Below, one piece after another: positions 1-11,803 of a stretch of DNA of 64,000 nucleotides. Below the pieces are notes generated by a model that saw only the letters and a program-made list of their open reading frames with translations, did no database searches and was not told the DNA's origin. Numbering within the stretch: position 1 is the stretch's first letter; each line of letters begins with the position of its first letter. Made by a program: the position numbers and the translations under genes. Source of the DNA: Aphrophora alni (lineage: Eukaryota; Arthropoda; Insecta; Hemiptera; Aphrophoridae); assembly GCA_963513935.1 (NCBI GenBank), contig OY740771.1, positions 14,041,138-14,105,137 on the forward strand, given 5' to 3'.

Positions 1-2445
1 ATTTGTTTTTCGGAATTTAAGGAAGGAGGAAAAGTTGCATATCGTTACTGGAGTCATTAGTTATGATTCACTGACCCCAGCCAGTGGCTACTTAACGCGG
101 CCGAGTCGCACAATAGACACCAAGGGTAGGCGATTAGTGCGGTCGACTGGGTTTCCGCCTCAAGCTGACTTGAATTTTACTATAGTAAACTATATAATAT
201 TACTATGGCAGATAATTTTAGAAAAGTAAAAATCACTTCCGTCAGTAAGAAAAGTGTCAGTGGACTTTGGACCCATGAAAAGGACCATCTGTAAGTTGTC
301 TAAACCATAAAGTTCTACTTGTTTACAATTATTTTACTTACAAACAACCCGCCGTGTAATAAATAACTTTCTCTGTAGACATACATAAGTCCAAGCTATT
401 GTAATTTATTCAGGTAACACACACCCACTTGAACCTGTTTAAACCCCAGTCCTCGCTTCCGCCTTCAGTTAATTCAATATTGTGTCTCATTTATGCATCT
501 CCACTATAGGAAATTAACATTCTTTTCATGATCGTAATTTGGAAATTTCCATCGAATATTTGAAAAGTACAGTAAATGAAAAAATTAGAAGAAAGATACC
601 AAACACGACATAATTTGGTAAAAAAATCATACAATATAGGCGCAGCCTGTTTGTGTGCAGTAACAATCGAGTTGGTTTTTGGTAACGATATTAAATTAAA
701 TTTTGTCAAAAATGTATACATAACAATAGTCGTAGTACGCCTAATGTTTAAGTTTTTTCTTATTTCTTAAGTGTATTGACAAATCAAACCTAGCATCCCT
801 TGTGCATTTACGACCTACCAGTAGCCGACCAAGCCCTTAGTCCCAACCTTTTGTTTGTTAATGGGGGGTAATAAACATGACAGAAATTGTGTGGTAAAGT
901 TAACAGCACTTTGATTTTTTATACAAATTAATTGTATTTAGAGCTGTTAACGAATTATAAAGCCAGTTGTAGTTATTTTTTACGTTCCTAATAAGTAGGC
1001 CTATACTTAAAAGAGTTGATTTTATTATCAGTTTGTACGAATGTATTATTATTATTTTTGTTAACTTCTTTACTGTATTCCAATTAGACTAATAAAGTCA
1101 GAAGAGATAGTTACACGCAGTAAAAAAAAAACTTTAGTAACTAGGTTTGAACCTACGCAACTAAGTTGTAGGTCCATCTGTAACCTACCAGAATAGACGA
1201 ATAGGGTTAATCGTAAGTTTCTTAATGCTGAACATTTGATTTTTTTTAACCTTTTGGTTAGTCATATCTTCAAAGAATTAAAAATGGCAGCAAAAATAAA
1301 AGTAAAGAACGACTTAACGTTTTTATGACCCATTTAAAAAAAATGTTTACTATGTTTTTAATGGGAAACCATAAAAATATTACGCTACCGTTTTCGCGTC
1401 TCGAGATCTGATTCAAATTACAGTATTTGTATAGGAATTTCTGTTTTAATTCTAACTTATAATTATTTTTATTTCTATGTTATATTTTTCTGTGTAAAAC
1501 TTGAGCAGTAGCCTACTAATAATAAAAGTTACAAGGTATTAATTCATAGACAAAATGTATTTTACCTCAGTTACATTTTGAGAAGAATATGTTTATTTAA
1601 TTTGCATGTGTCCCGTTGAAAATATAACTTTTTTTGGTTGTAGTTTGAATAATATAATGTTCCTGGATGAGAGTGGGAAGTAACAAATCTAATTTAAATG
1701 TTCATACCGATAATTATAAAATGAAATAAATAAAATTGTATGTTCGAGTATCGCGGTGTCTTGATTCATAATTTTAAAATGCTCTAAAATGGTGGTGGTA
1801 AAACGAAACACAATAATTACAAAGAATTCACACAAACATTGTTAGTGAGTTTTTCAGGATTATTTCCATTTAACATTCCTTTGAAGCTTCCTTGTATCAA
1901 CCAGGCGTTTTTGTTATACATTATTAGTTTTGTTTCCGAAGTAATAATTTAAAACTTGACTTATCAAAAAGTTTGTAAATTTGTTAATATACTGTTATTT
2001 TCATTTACTACAATTTACTTTATAAATTACAATCTATTTAACAAATATGAAACATAATTTAATTTAATCAATCACTTAACGAATAACAACAAAAATATAA
2101 ACATAATGACATGCAATAAAATGTAAACGTGGGACAAATAATACATCCCCGTAAATCACTCTCTCACATCCTCGCAAAGCTTCTCTCTAACAAAATAATC
2201 ATATCCCCAGAAAAGCTTGTCTCTTACATGCCCACAAGTTTCTGTCTCTCGTAACCGTTACATCCCCACAAAACACATATTTAAAAAAAAATCAAAATCA
2301 AAATTTTCGAGAGATAACGTATTAGGAGTAATACTTATTTATTAAGCAATACATTTTTTAAAAATCAGACTTCTACCTTTTATATTTACCGAGATCCCAC
2401 AAGGTATCTCCAGGACGTATATCCCCAGAAGGGTACATGCGATAG

Positions 2446-2540
2446 ACAGAGAGAGAGAGAGAGAGAGAGGGGAGAGAGAGGAGGGGGAGGGGGAGAGAGG
2501 GGAGAGGGGGAGAGAAGGGGGAGAGATGGGGTAGAGAGAA
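2446..2540 (+). repeat. Impure (GA)n/purine tract
   Basis: GA units are mixed with GGGG and GGA on the plus strand. The tract is entirely purine for long runs. No gene. Confidence 0.95.
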
Positions 2541-3594
2541 CAACGAATCTTGTACCCATCAAAAGTTACTATTTACGCTGAGTTTATGCTATATTTATAT
2601 TTTTTTCAGCTTTCGTGGTTAATTTTCAGTTTTTGATTTACAAATACCAAAATCACATATTTCGTGACTTACATTTGGTCCGTTGGAGAAGGAGGAGTGG
2701 GAAAGTTTGTGCAATATTTATTATAAAAACGGTGAAGTTTACATAGATTATTTTGTTATATAGACATCAATGAATTAATTACATTTTATTAGTTCCTTTA
2801 CTGCATCACCTTAAGGTATAAAATATGTAAATAGGTATTCCTATTAATATACAAATACAGTTGTACAACGTAACAGAGCCTGAAGATATTCTTCACTCTT
2901 TGATGATTATACATTAGCATCCTGAAGAATAGGGAAATAATTATAAAACTAGAATAGAAAATATCCAACATTCCGTCAGAACATCTGAATACATCAGTTT
3001 AAAGTGATATTTAGAAAAGAAATTTCTGTCGATAAATAAAAATTTGGAGTTAGCAGTTTTTTGGAATTATATCTTGTTATTGCACTACAGTCCAAACTGG
3101 CAGAGAGATTTTAATCAATATTGATAATGATTTTTGGTTTTATGATGGGACATTATACAAATTTTCGATAAACCAAAATTTGGCTGTAGCTGTCAAAAAC
3201 AAAGAAAATTCGATTTTCTCAAAATCGGGAGAAATAATTTTTGTCAAACATTGTTCCAGTGTGTGATTTAATGACTCAAACAAAAGTTATTGGTCGCTAT
3301 TATTCCAAATTGGCGTATCGGGAGTTATTGGTAAACGCCAAAATATTGGAATGGAGATGTTAAGATTAATAATCCAAACCCATGTGACAAATATATTACG
3401 ATTCCGGAAATACTTAGCAAAAATAAACATAAATTACCTTTCGAAAACGCCTTTAATATAAGCTTGCTTTTAACCAAATACAACTGAAGTCAATGAATGT
3501 GTAATTATTATGGTAAAAGTAAAGCAAGTTATTGCCCTTATTTAAGTATATTATAGTCGATATTTAAATTTTATTTGTTGCTTAAAAACAAAAA

Positions 3595-3730
3595 TTCTCT
3601 TGTCATCATCGCCTTATTAATATAGAAAGAAAAATATATAGAACATAACCCTCGAACACTCTAATAGCGTCAGGGTCGAAAGAGAACAAGAATGTGTCAA
3701 GAGAGACCTGATAAACTAGATAAAAGTAAA
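3595..3730 (+). repeat. SINE-like repeat copy, 3' shortened
   Basis: It contains CTCTAATAGCGTCAGGGTCG, AAAGAGAACAAGAATG and AAGAGAGACCTGATAAAC. The segment after AGATAAAAG does not continue the family. The nearby minus-strand open stretch (3606-3857) is incidental. Confidence 0.65.
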
Positions 3731-4419
3731 AACATGGTTTTATTTTATTTAAAAAAATTACTAAAAAGTGGAGCATCAATCTCTCTGTCACAACTGGTTT
3801 AGCTTGCTCATTTGTGGCTAAAAATAAAACCATGGGGCGCCTATAAAAGAATACCAATTAGGAATGTATTTTTCAACAATATTTCTTTTTTAAATGATAT
3901 TTATAACTATTCCTAATGAAATTATTTCATCCGCAACCCATGGTTTTATTTTTAATCACACATGAACAATCTGAGTCATTTGCGACAGGCAATAATTTAT
4001 TTCCACTTTTGTGTAAATTTTTCAAATAAAACCATATTTAAAAAAAGTGTTCGAATTAATAGTTTCATACTTTTTCAAATTTAAAAGGAAAACAAAATCG
4101 GCTGAGTAGAAATGTTTCAAAAATTGACTGCAAGATATGATCCAGATAAAAAAAGCAATTAAATTTAATACAATCATGTAAAAAGGCGTAGGATTCAGAT
4201 AGGTATCTCGCGACTGCCAATCCAGTACTCACTATACTGAGCTCCTGATGGTCTTGTTTCTATATCGGGTATTTCAAAGTAAGTTAAAACTTTAATTAAT
4301 TATAGTTTATATGTTTTTTAACATTGAACAAAATAAACTATATACATTTGTTTGGAATTAAACGGGGTTTAATTAAAAAACCCTTAAAATTAAGTCAAAA
4401 TTTTCAGAGTTATTAAGAC

Positions 4420-4725
4420 AGGTTTTCGAAGTGGAAGCCATTCCCTTCCTGGAGAAGCATTTCTTTCCTCTATGATATGGGCATTTCTTAATATGTTGAA
4501 ATTATCTCGGTTACGTTTTGAATTATTACATCTTTCAGTTCATCAACAGTTGTTGATTTTAGTAAAGTAAATTGTATCCTTCAAAAACAACACAGCTAAT
4601 AATTCCCTGGGTTTCAGTCTGGAGACCTCCTTAACTAGGGTTGTAAATAATATGGAGGTGGTCCATCGTGCATATATGTTTTCAGTGTTATGCTGTTGCA
4701 CTTCTGGAAACAAGTTGTTCTGTTA
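4420..4725 (-). pseudogene. C-terminal remnant of a Tc1/mariner-class transposase
   Basis: The minus strand contains TTVDELKDVI followed by QNVTEII, then GNGFHFENL near the 3' end. The order DELK...I...HFE(N/H)L is common at the C-terminus of insect DDE transposases in the Tc1/mariner class. Reading frames are interrupted by several stops. Assignment is tentative because the catalytic residues are not included. Confidence 0.45.
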
Positions 4726-4732
4726 TTTTTAT

Positions 4733-5147
4733 TATTTTGCATTATTCGGACATTTGCCATCATTTGTGTGTTAAAAATCAAAACACGACGTTTCGGGAAT
4801 AAGAATCAATTCCCGTTATCAAGTGACTAAAAACTAAAGAACATGAAACTAGATACTAAGCCTATATAAGAAGTAAAATTAAATATGAATACCACCAACC
4901 AACAAAATGAAAATAAAAGAGAGCATAATAAACTACCGGTTTGATTGTTAAATCCCCTTTCTATAGTAAATATTAAGGTTGGTGGTATTCATATTTAACT
5001 TTACTTCTTACATAGGCTTAGTTTCTAGTTTCATGTTCTTTATTTTTAGTCACTTGATAACGGGTATTGATTCTTATTCCCGAAACGTCGTGTTTTGATT
5101 TTTAACACACAAATGATGGCAAATGTCCGAATAATGCATAATAATAA
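4733..5147. repeat. Inverted-repeat element with about 170-bp arms
   Basis: The left arm (4733-4901) and right arm (4977-5147) are close reverse complements around a 75-bp centre. Each arm contains CACTTGATAACGGG, a short hairpin and CCCGAAACGTCGTG pointing outward. This resembles the hammerhead layout, but the core is TTGATAA instead of CTGATGA and the base after the cleavage U is G, so activity is unlikely. No coding frame. TA-rich ends may be the insertion site. Confidence 0.75.
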
Positions 5148-5149
5148 AA

Positions 5150-7568
5150 TTGAACTTCCATCATTAACAAATAATTTCAAACAGACTTCTGTTATTGTTG
5201 CTGTTTTTACACCTCTTCAAAAAAAAAAAATGGCCCAACAACAAAATACTACGAGAGCGCCATACAAAATGTAACTTTTGTATTATGTAATCTCAATTGT
5301 TGTCTTAAATGAGAATTTGTAGCTGACGATATCCTGCAATTATGTTTAGCCTATTGAAAGATTAATTTAGATGAAAAATGTGCTTCATCAGTTCAAAAGA
5401 TTTTGTAAATCCAAGTTTCGTTTAACCAAATTTGAGCTTAAAGCAAAATCAAGCTTAGATTTTTGGTACAATTAGTTCACCGTTAAATTTTATTTTATAC
5501 GTACATTTTCAGTTGGCTTTTAAGGATAAGCCAATATTGTTAGGGTTTTGTGGAATATTCACGACGCTACATTTTCCGTTTTCGGTGTTATTTGACAAAA
5601 CTTTTGTTTTCGCTTAAGAATTCAGCAATAACAATTTCATCTCTTGATTGAAGGTATCCCTGCCCTCTTTATGTCTCCTACGGACTCGGTGGTTTCAAAG
5701 TTACAAGCTTTTTATACGAGACTAAACTGCACTATCGTTCGTCAAACCGTTTCGAGTACGCAACTTTCTAAACCCAGATGATAACCCTCGTTCCCAATCA
5801 TAATAACACTGAGTGTTTGTAAAGGTAAAGTCAATCTGGAAGAAAAAAATATCAATTAATGAATATGCGTGTTTGTAAAGGTAACGTCAAACTGGAATAA
5901 AAAAAATACCAATTAATGAATTGTAAACTACTACTTCCTGCGTTTGAAATGAGTCAACAATGAGAAAACTCGTTGCTATGACAACAAATAAATAACAATG
6001 AAACAGGTGGCGTTTTAATAAATCACAAATATATCCGCATACAATAAAGAGTTTTTCTCGAGGATTGGACAACAAGTAACGAAATCACAATCATTTAAAA
6101 TTGATCATATTGAAAGACGTTGTGTTGTTTTCAAAGTCGATGCTCATGATTAATTTTCATTTGTGACTGACAACTATCGATATGCAATTTCTAGTGACGA
6201 TAGGTTTTGAGAGTCGTTTATATTTGATTTTGAAAATGGGCGAATGGTAAAGTTTAATGAGATTTTGCTACAAAACAATACAAAAATATTGTCTCGATTG
6301 TTTTACTAGCTATGAAATCAACATACTGATCGGGACTAAGAGAATACTTTTTGGTTTCTTTTTGGGTTTTCTTTTCTTTTCTTTTATTGTTTAAATGCGT
6401 AAAACCACTCTGTCGACTTTACAAACAAAAAGAAGAAAAGAACAAAATAAATACAGCCCTCGAATACTCAATCATTATACGGCAACAAATTTAGGGCGTC
6501 GCTCATTAAAAAGACATGTTTTTTTTTGTTCAGAAGTTGACCTCCCACACTAATCTTTAAATCCTCATAATTGTGAGAAACTACCTGAGGCCGTGGAAAA
6601 ATAGGTAATTTTTAAGCAATAAACTTGGCTTGTTCATTATCTTGTTTCGATTATGGATATATTTATTATGTAATCATACCATTTATAGAATATTCGACCA
6701 ATCCTTACCGACAAACTGGGGTTCTTAAAACCGAGCAAAAAAACAGTTTGGCATCGTCTCTTCTATCCACAGTCGGACCATTATTTTGACCAGTTTATGG
6801 CATGTAGTCTACAATTATCACCAATTTGAAATGCGGTTTTTTCATGACTTAACCAAAATATAATCGGTTTCAAAATATAATTGTTGTTTTTTAAATATAT
6901 AATTGTTACACGCAATAACAACATATTATTTAGACTTGTGTACTTCGATCGAAATAAAAATAGGTACCAATAAATAATTTTCTATTGGTAATGAAACTAG
7001 TCTACAAATTCAATTATTAAATTTTGTTGAAAAGTTACGTTTAATCGTTAATTCTCTGTGATGTTTAAAAAAATGCACAAACTTTCTCACGCCATTTTAT
7101 CGCACAAAAAATCATTCATTTCGATAGTTAAAAGACTTTAGTAAAATCAACTTATGGACACAGTAGTTGTAGATTATTTTTATTATTTCAATTTAACCAA
7201 CTGTTGTTCTTTTCCAAACCTGAAGTTATTAGATTATTCGATGTCTCTAATTTATGCATTTTTCTTCATGATGATGACTGAAAGGTTTTTCAACTTAACA
7301 CAGGAAAATATAGAGTGATTCGCAAGTAACCGGGATAACTTTGGAAGTTATAGAGGATCTACGAAGAAGCAAACATTTCATGTCAATTTTAGCTTAGTTT
7401 TACGTCTATTTTGTTTTTTATAAAATACATTATTTCTATAGAATCCATTAACGTATCAAATTTGATTTACACTTCTACATTAATAAAGACCATATTCGTA
7501 TAAAATTTGAAAGTGTTATTTTTATCGGTTTCCAAATTGCAACTAGCAAATTTCTTTTTTTTACTAAT
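5150..7568. other. AT-rich sequence without recognisable gene
   Basis: The only structured item is the 56-bp duplication at 5813. Short open stretches are random in composition. The right edge, ending ACTAATACAG, is the target site of the LTR element. Confidence 0.6.
5813..5923 (+). repeat. 56-bp tandem duplication
   Basis: GTGTTTGTAAAGGTAA(A/C)GTCAA starts at 5813 and again at 5869. The copies continue similarly through ATCAATTAATGAAT or ACCAATTAATGAAT. No gene. Confidence 0.85.
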
Positions 7569-7572
7569 ACAG

Positions 7573-8863
7573 TTATAACATAATTCTTTTCTTATATGTT
7601 ATAAAATATTTTATCTTTATTATAAAATCCAAAATAGTGAAGTTACTTTATTAAAAATTTATTTGAAATATCTACAACTAGTCTTCAACTATTACTAAAT
7701 AAGTTGACAATAATGCAGATGATTTCAGTTATATAAATTCATTTGTTTATTCATTTAAATTATAAATATTTTCTTTTAATAAATTATTTCTTGTTAAACA
7801 TTAATAATATTTGCTTTTGAGTTCTTTTAATAACACAACAAGGTTAAATTGTCTTTAATTACAAAGTTAAATTATTCCAGGCTAGCTCTAGGTTTGGGTT
7901 CATTACATATATCTTTATCATAGAATTACAAAGTTCTTTTATAAATATTAGTAATTAATATTTATTATTTTCTCGGGGCAGGCACTCGACCAGACATGAA
8001 CAAACTGTTTTTAACGCATTTTGTGAAGTTACAGTTAAGAAAAATTGAGATTTAGGATCGGTGTTCTTTTTTGAAATAGGCTTATGAATTGTAAAATTTG
8101 TTAAAGTTTATCTTCAATATTAAGAATTTCTGGACTTTATTATATTTGAATTTACAGAGGATACCACTCTCTGTGTGATTTAGCACTGAATTTACCACTG
8201 TTTATACTGTTTTAACATACTAAAACTTGACGGCATCACTTTTAAAATTACGAATAGAAATTTTCATCTTTGGGCTCTGAAGTCTTGATTGGAATGAATT
8301 TTTTTTGGCTTCGGTTTTGGAATTGAATTGTTGCCGCGGTTCCCAGAATGCACTGTTCTTCCGTTCCCTTGGTTACTCAAATAATATTCTCTCGTTTTGT
8401 ACAATTTGATGTTCTTGACTTGAATAAATTATAATTTTGATATTACTTTATGTCTTTTTTGCCTTTGGTCTCGTGATAATATTTATTCATATTTACATTG
8501 CCGATTCTTAAATGAGTTTACTGATTTTATTGTTAATTGTATAATTTCCCGTTCCAACAGAATGACGTACTTATATCTATGACTCAAGTAGTCCTAGTTC
8601 TAATTCTAATTATATAACATTTGGGTCTTACGGTTACTATTTATGTTCTTAAATTTACTTTAAGGATTGTTTTACTATTCTAACAGATATTGTGACTTAT
8701 TATTTATTTTTATTTGATTTTATTAATTTCGATTGTGATAGTCGTTTCTTTGATCTAGTTGTACTAACAAAAACATGGCGTTCATAGGGAATGCGTTTTA
8801 CCTTCATATATTGTATATGCTATCTTCTGATGATTAAAATAAAGAATAGTTGTTTACTGAGGC

Positions 8864-8894
<31 letters not shown>

Positions 8895-9273
8895 AGTGCT
8901 TATATTAATTTATGGTGTAGTGTTTGTGATAGTATTATGGAATTGGTTTCAATGTGTTTGTTTAGATGTGAGGTTATAGGTTTTCATGTTACAAGGCTCT
9001 GTCTAGGCTTTATTCTATATTTGAGAATTATATTTGATAATATCCATTTCTATATGGATTTGGGTGAATTCTTGGGGTGTGAATTGGTTTTGACATAGTT
9101 AATTTAGTTATTGATGATGTTTTTCCTTGTGTATTACTTTCGTAAATTGTTTAGGTCTATCAGCTGATATTTTAGTATCGGTTTCTTGGTTGGCTTTGTG
9201 GGTCATTGAACTTTGCTTTGTTTTGGTGTCGTTTATTTTAGGCTAACTTTTATGATGGAATTTGTGACGTTAT
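7573..9273 (-). repeat. 3' LTR of the TTLL-carrying element
   Basis: This is the 1701-bp LTR downstream of the internal region in element orientation. Visible substitutions against the 5' LTR are at about 8277, 8287, 8347 and 8373 (for example CAGAATG here and CAGCATG there). A 27-bp TA run at 8864-8890 corresponds to a 35-bp run in the other LTR. The polypurine tract that should precede it on the minus strand is weak: AAAGGGCA followed by TTT. Confidence 0.93.
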
Positions 9274-9549
9274 AAATGCCCTTTAAATTTGTTTTTGTGA
9301 AGTTTACTGAACAATAAATAAATTTATAACTAACAAATTACATTGTAAAATAACATATATAACATAATATAACATAACATAACATACATTGAACACTTAT
9401 TCTTATGGAATTATAGGTTATCCTTACTTATTTTATAAGTTGATTTTGAATTGGTTTAACAAATTGAATAAAATTAACAATTGGATCATATGGATCTTAT
9501 TCTAATATTAGGCTACATATACCTAATTAATTGATATTTTATATCATAA

Positions 9550-10090
9550 TTCATGGTTCATGGGGTTATACATAGTTTATCATTTGGGTAACACTTTATA
9601 GTTGGGGACACATGTTTTATCATTGGGGTGGGAAACATATAGTTGTCATATGACATATAGTTCATACTAAGGAATGTCCATTGGACATGGGGAATATACA
9701 TTTCGGGGACACTTTTACATAAATACATATTTTGTGATACTGTTCATTTTTATTTCACTGTTTTTATATAGGTTCACTATTCATGGAGATATACATATAT
9801 TTTAACATATAAATATTTGTGATAATTCACTGTTTATGGGGGGGATAAGTTGTGTGGGTTGTGGGAAAAATACTGTTTATGAGGGACCACTTTGTTTGTA
9901 GTAAAAACACATTGTTGATGGGGAACATACATATAGATAGTCACATTTTTTATATTTAAGCACTTTGTTTATGGGGGATATACATATATAGGGAATTATA
10001 TATAAATGTATAGTCACATTGTTTATGGTGAACACTTGTTTTATAGGGGACACTTGTTTTATATTGAAGTACATTGTTTATATCGTTGCA
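9550..10090. repeat. Degenerate tandem repeat in the LTR element
   Basis: Between the end of the TTLL fragment and the 3' LTR, blocks like CATTGTTTATGGGG and TATACATATA recur at uneven spacing (for example near 9903, 9963, 10015 and 10066). Units appear to be roughly 40-60 bp and strongly diverged. It contains no convincing coding frame. It could be a minisatellite grown inside the element or a leftover spacer. Confidence 0.55.
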
Positions 10091-10106
10091 CTTAACTTTA
10101 TGTCGA

Positions 10107-10826
10107 TTAGGTTGGTTCGTCGTAACGGCTCGTTGCAAACCTTGCTAAGCCTTCATTGTATACGTATATACGTAGAGGATCACAAGACGTTATCAGAGTA
10201 TAAATACGCAAATCAAATTTTAGGCCGTCCATGAGGAATGGCTTGGATATATACACTTGGCAAATCATTCTTTCAAAAGGTTTTAAATCTTTGAGTGTCT
10301 TTGTAAGGAAAATGCCTCTCCCTCGACAACCTAGGTCAGGTTTTATTATATAAGTCTTGCGATGGTTTCTTGAGTATGTCAAAGCTTCTCCAAGATCTGC
10401 CGGTAAACACCACGTTTTAGGAAAGAAATTGTATTCCTTAGGGAAAAATTTGACCATTCTGTTAAGATTACGAGCTAGAAGATCTTTACGACAAATTTCA
10501 GACATTCCAGGAAAGTGGTTTACTTTTTGAAATCTTTTCATATCTTTGGCACGTTCAGTAGAGATAAAACAATCTGTCCAGCAGACATTCCAATCATCAT
10601 GTTCCCCAACTTCCTTCATGTCAAACAACTTGGCGATCCTTCTGATGACATTATATCTACAATTAACTGTACATATTGTACTTGTTTTCCTCCTTTTCTT
10701 CTTCTTCTTTTGTGAGGCAATACTCTTTTCAACTGACTTCTTCTTACTGCCAGTTGACAAGGCATCTTCATTTTCGTTCAAAACTGGTGTAAACTGATCT
10801 AAAACAAGTGTTGGTTGTAATGCCAT
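10107..10826 (-). CDS. TTLL6: Truncated, intronless tubulin polyglutamylase (TTLL6/TTLL13-like) inside the LTR element
   Basis: A 239-codon ORF matches the N-terminal half of TTLL6/TTLL13, ATP-dependent ligases that add glutamate chains to tubulin tails in cilia and neurons. Residues 40-47 are the basic run before the domain. Then come NCRYNVIRR (55-63), WTDC (83-86), NHFPGM (103-108), ICRKDLLARNL (111-121), KTWCLPAD (137-144), IKPDLGCRGRGIF (161-173, nucleotide-binding lysine and loop) and LITSCDPLRIYVYNEGLARF (211-230). The ORF stops after DEPT, just before the block that family members continue with (HLTNYSINK-type, metal-binding Glu/Asn). The active site is therefore incomplete. The run has no intron, which points to capture from spliced mRNA. 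It lies on the same strand as gag and between the LTRs. The frame is open and the conserved motifs are intact, so capture was recent or the fragment is under selection. Identification to TTLL6/13 is firm; function of the fragment is unknown. Confidence 0.92.
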   Translation of the reverse strand: MALQPTLVLDQFTPVLNENEDALSTGSKKKSVEKSIASQKKKKKRRKTSTICTVNCRYNVIRRIAKLFDMKEVGEHDDWNVCWTDCFISTERAKDMKRFQKVNHFPGMSEICRKDLLARNLNRMVKFFPKEYNFFPKTWCLPADLGEALTYSRNHRKTYIIKPDLGCRGRGIFLTKTLKDLKPFERMICQVYISKPFLMDGLKFDLRIYTLITSCDPLRIYVYNEGLARFATSRYDEPT

Positions 10827-11070
10827 ATTTTTAATTGGGAGCAGGCGGAGGAGGGATAACGTGAACCAGTGGCTGTTTTACCATTTTAAAAATACTATCT
10901 TACAACATTACTTGAGTTAACTTCCTTTTGGGTGATACTTTTTAATAAAGTAAATTAAATTTATGTCATAAAATATTTGATTCATCCAAATGCTGTAAAT
11001 ACAATCAATATTTATATGAAATAATCACTAATTTAGATAATTAGAACCAAAAATACTTATAAGAACTTAC
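10799..11070 (-). other. Possible intron joining gag to the TTLL fragment
   Basis: The minus strand has a near-consensus donor, AGTG|GTAAGT, just before the gag stop. It has a plausible acceptor, CTTGTTTTAG|AT, ten codons into the TTLL ORF. Both cut after the first base of a codon, so removal of these 272 bases would join the two frames without a shift and would skip the gag stop. The stretch also holds what looks like TTLL 5' leader, with a proline-rich upstream mini-ORF ending just before the TTLL start codon. Splicing is inferred from sequence only. Confidence 0.45.
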
Positions 11071-11803
11071 CACTGTTGATTTCTTGACTATTACCTCCAC
11101 AAGTTACGTTTATATGGGATGGTATGGCATTTTCGATATTTGATTTCGGTAGTTCAGCAATCATAGCTTTTACCTCATGGATCACATTATTTTTATTTTG
11201 TAACAATTGCTTCTCAATTGTGGCCTTCTGTAGGTCTAGGGACTCATTTAAACTCTGACTATTGATTGTGGAATCTAATCTACTTTCTAGGTTGTCTATT
11301 CTTTGGTTGTTCTCTGTCACAGCTTGTTCCATTTCAATTAATTTATCTGTAAATTGAGTTTCTACTATAGCTATCTGTATTGCCAAACATTCCTTTAAAT
11401 TAGTAATTTCTTTCTGGACTATTTCAAAATTTTCCTTCAAATTGGATTCATTTTGAATCATTTTTAATTCTAGTTTTTCCTGATTTTGTTTAAATTTATT
11501 TTCTAATTGGTTCTCTAATTCATTTTGATTTTGTTTAAATTTATGGTCGATGTTAATCTGTAGATTGTTAATTAACAGCGTCATTTGTTCTAATAATGTA
11601 GGGACATTTGGTTCTGTATCTTGGACACTACTAGCACTACTCTGCTCCATAACCTCTATTTGGCTAGGCCTAACATTTAGTTCAGTGTCATTGGCATCAA
11701 TAGTCTCTCTAAAGGTTTTCAATTTCCCTTCCTTGGCTTTTCCGGTGGGATTAATTTTAGGCCTAAGGTTGTATTTGCTACTTTCTTCTTGGTTAGCGTC
11801 CAT
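11057..11803 (-). CDS. Gag-like coiled-coil protein of the LTR element
   Basis: A 248-codon ORF starts about 270 bases inside the primer-binding site, where gag is expected. Residues 11-16 read YNLRPK, a motif common near the N-terminus of insect retrotransposon gag proteins. Residues about 70-215 are rich in E, K, Q, N and L with heptad-like spacing and the repeated phrase KFKQNQ, so a long coiled coil is likely. No CCHC zinc knuckle is present and the protein is shorter than a usual gag, so it may be truncated. A strong splice donor (GTAAGT at 11065-11070) lies inside the last five codons. The final residues may therefore be intron read-through and the true exon may end at 11071. Gag identity rests on position and the short motif, not on a clear capsid domain. 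Confidence 0.65.
   Translation of the reverse strand: MDANQEESSKYNLRPKINPTGKAKEGKLKTFRETIDANDTELNVRPSQIEVMEQSSASSVQDTEPNVPTLLEQMTLLINNLQINIDHKFKQNQNELENQLENKFKQNQEKLELKMIQNESNLKENFEIVQKEITNLKECLAIQIAIVETQFTDKLIEMEQAVTENNQRIDNLESRLDSTINSQSLNESLDLQKATIEKQLLQNKNNVIHEVKAMIAELPKSNIENAIPSHINVTCGGNSQEINSGKFL

Larger units (their letters stand above)
1..4400. other. AT-rich sequence without recognisable gene
   Basis: Apart from the purine tract (2446-2540) and a SINE-like copy (3595-3730), I recognise nothing here. 60-170 is more complex and GC-richer than its surroundings but gives no known product. 2150-2290 has loosely repeated CATCCCC and TCTCTC blocks. Confidence 0.6.

Noticed and set aside
8791..9098. 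Short open frames in the 3' LTR, repeated at 13395-13604
   Set aside because: They arise from the TA run and are identical only because the LTRs are identical; composition is not protein-like.
10515..10797. Plus-strand open frames opposite the TTLL fragment
   Set aside because: They are antisense shadows of the TTLL coding sequence.
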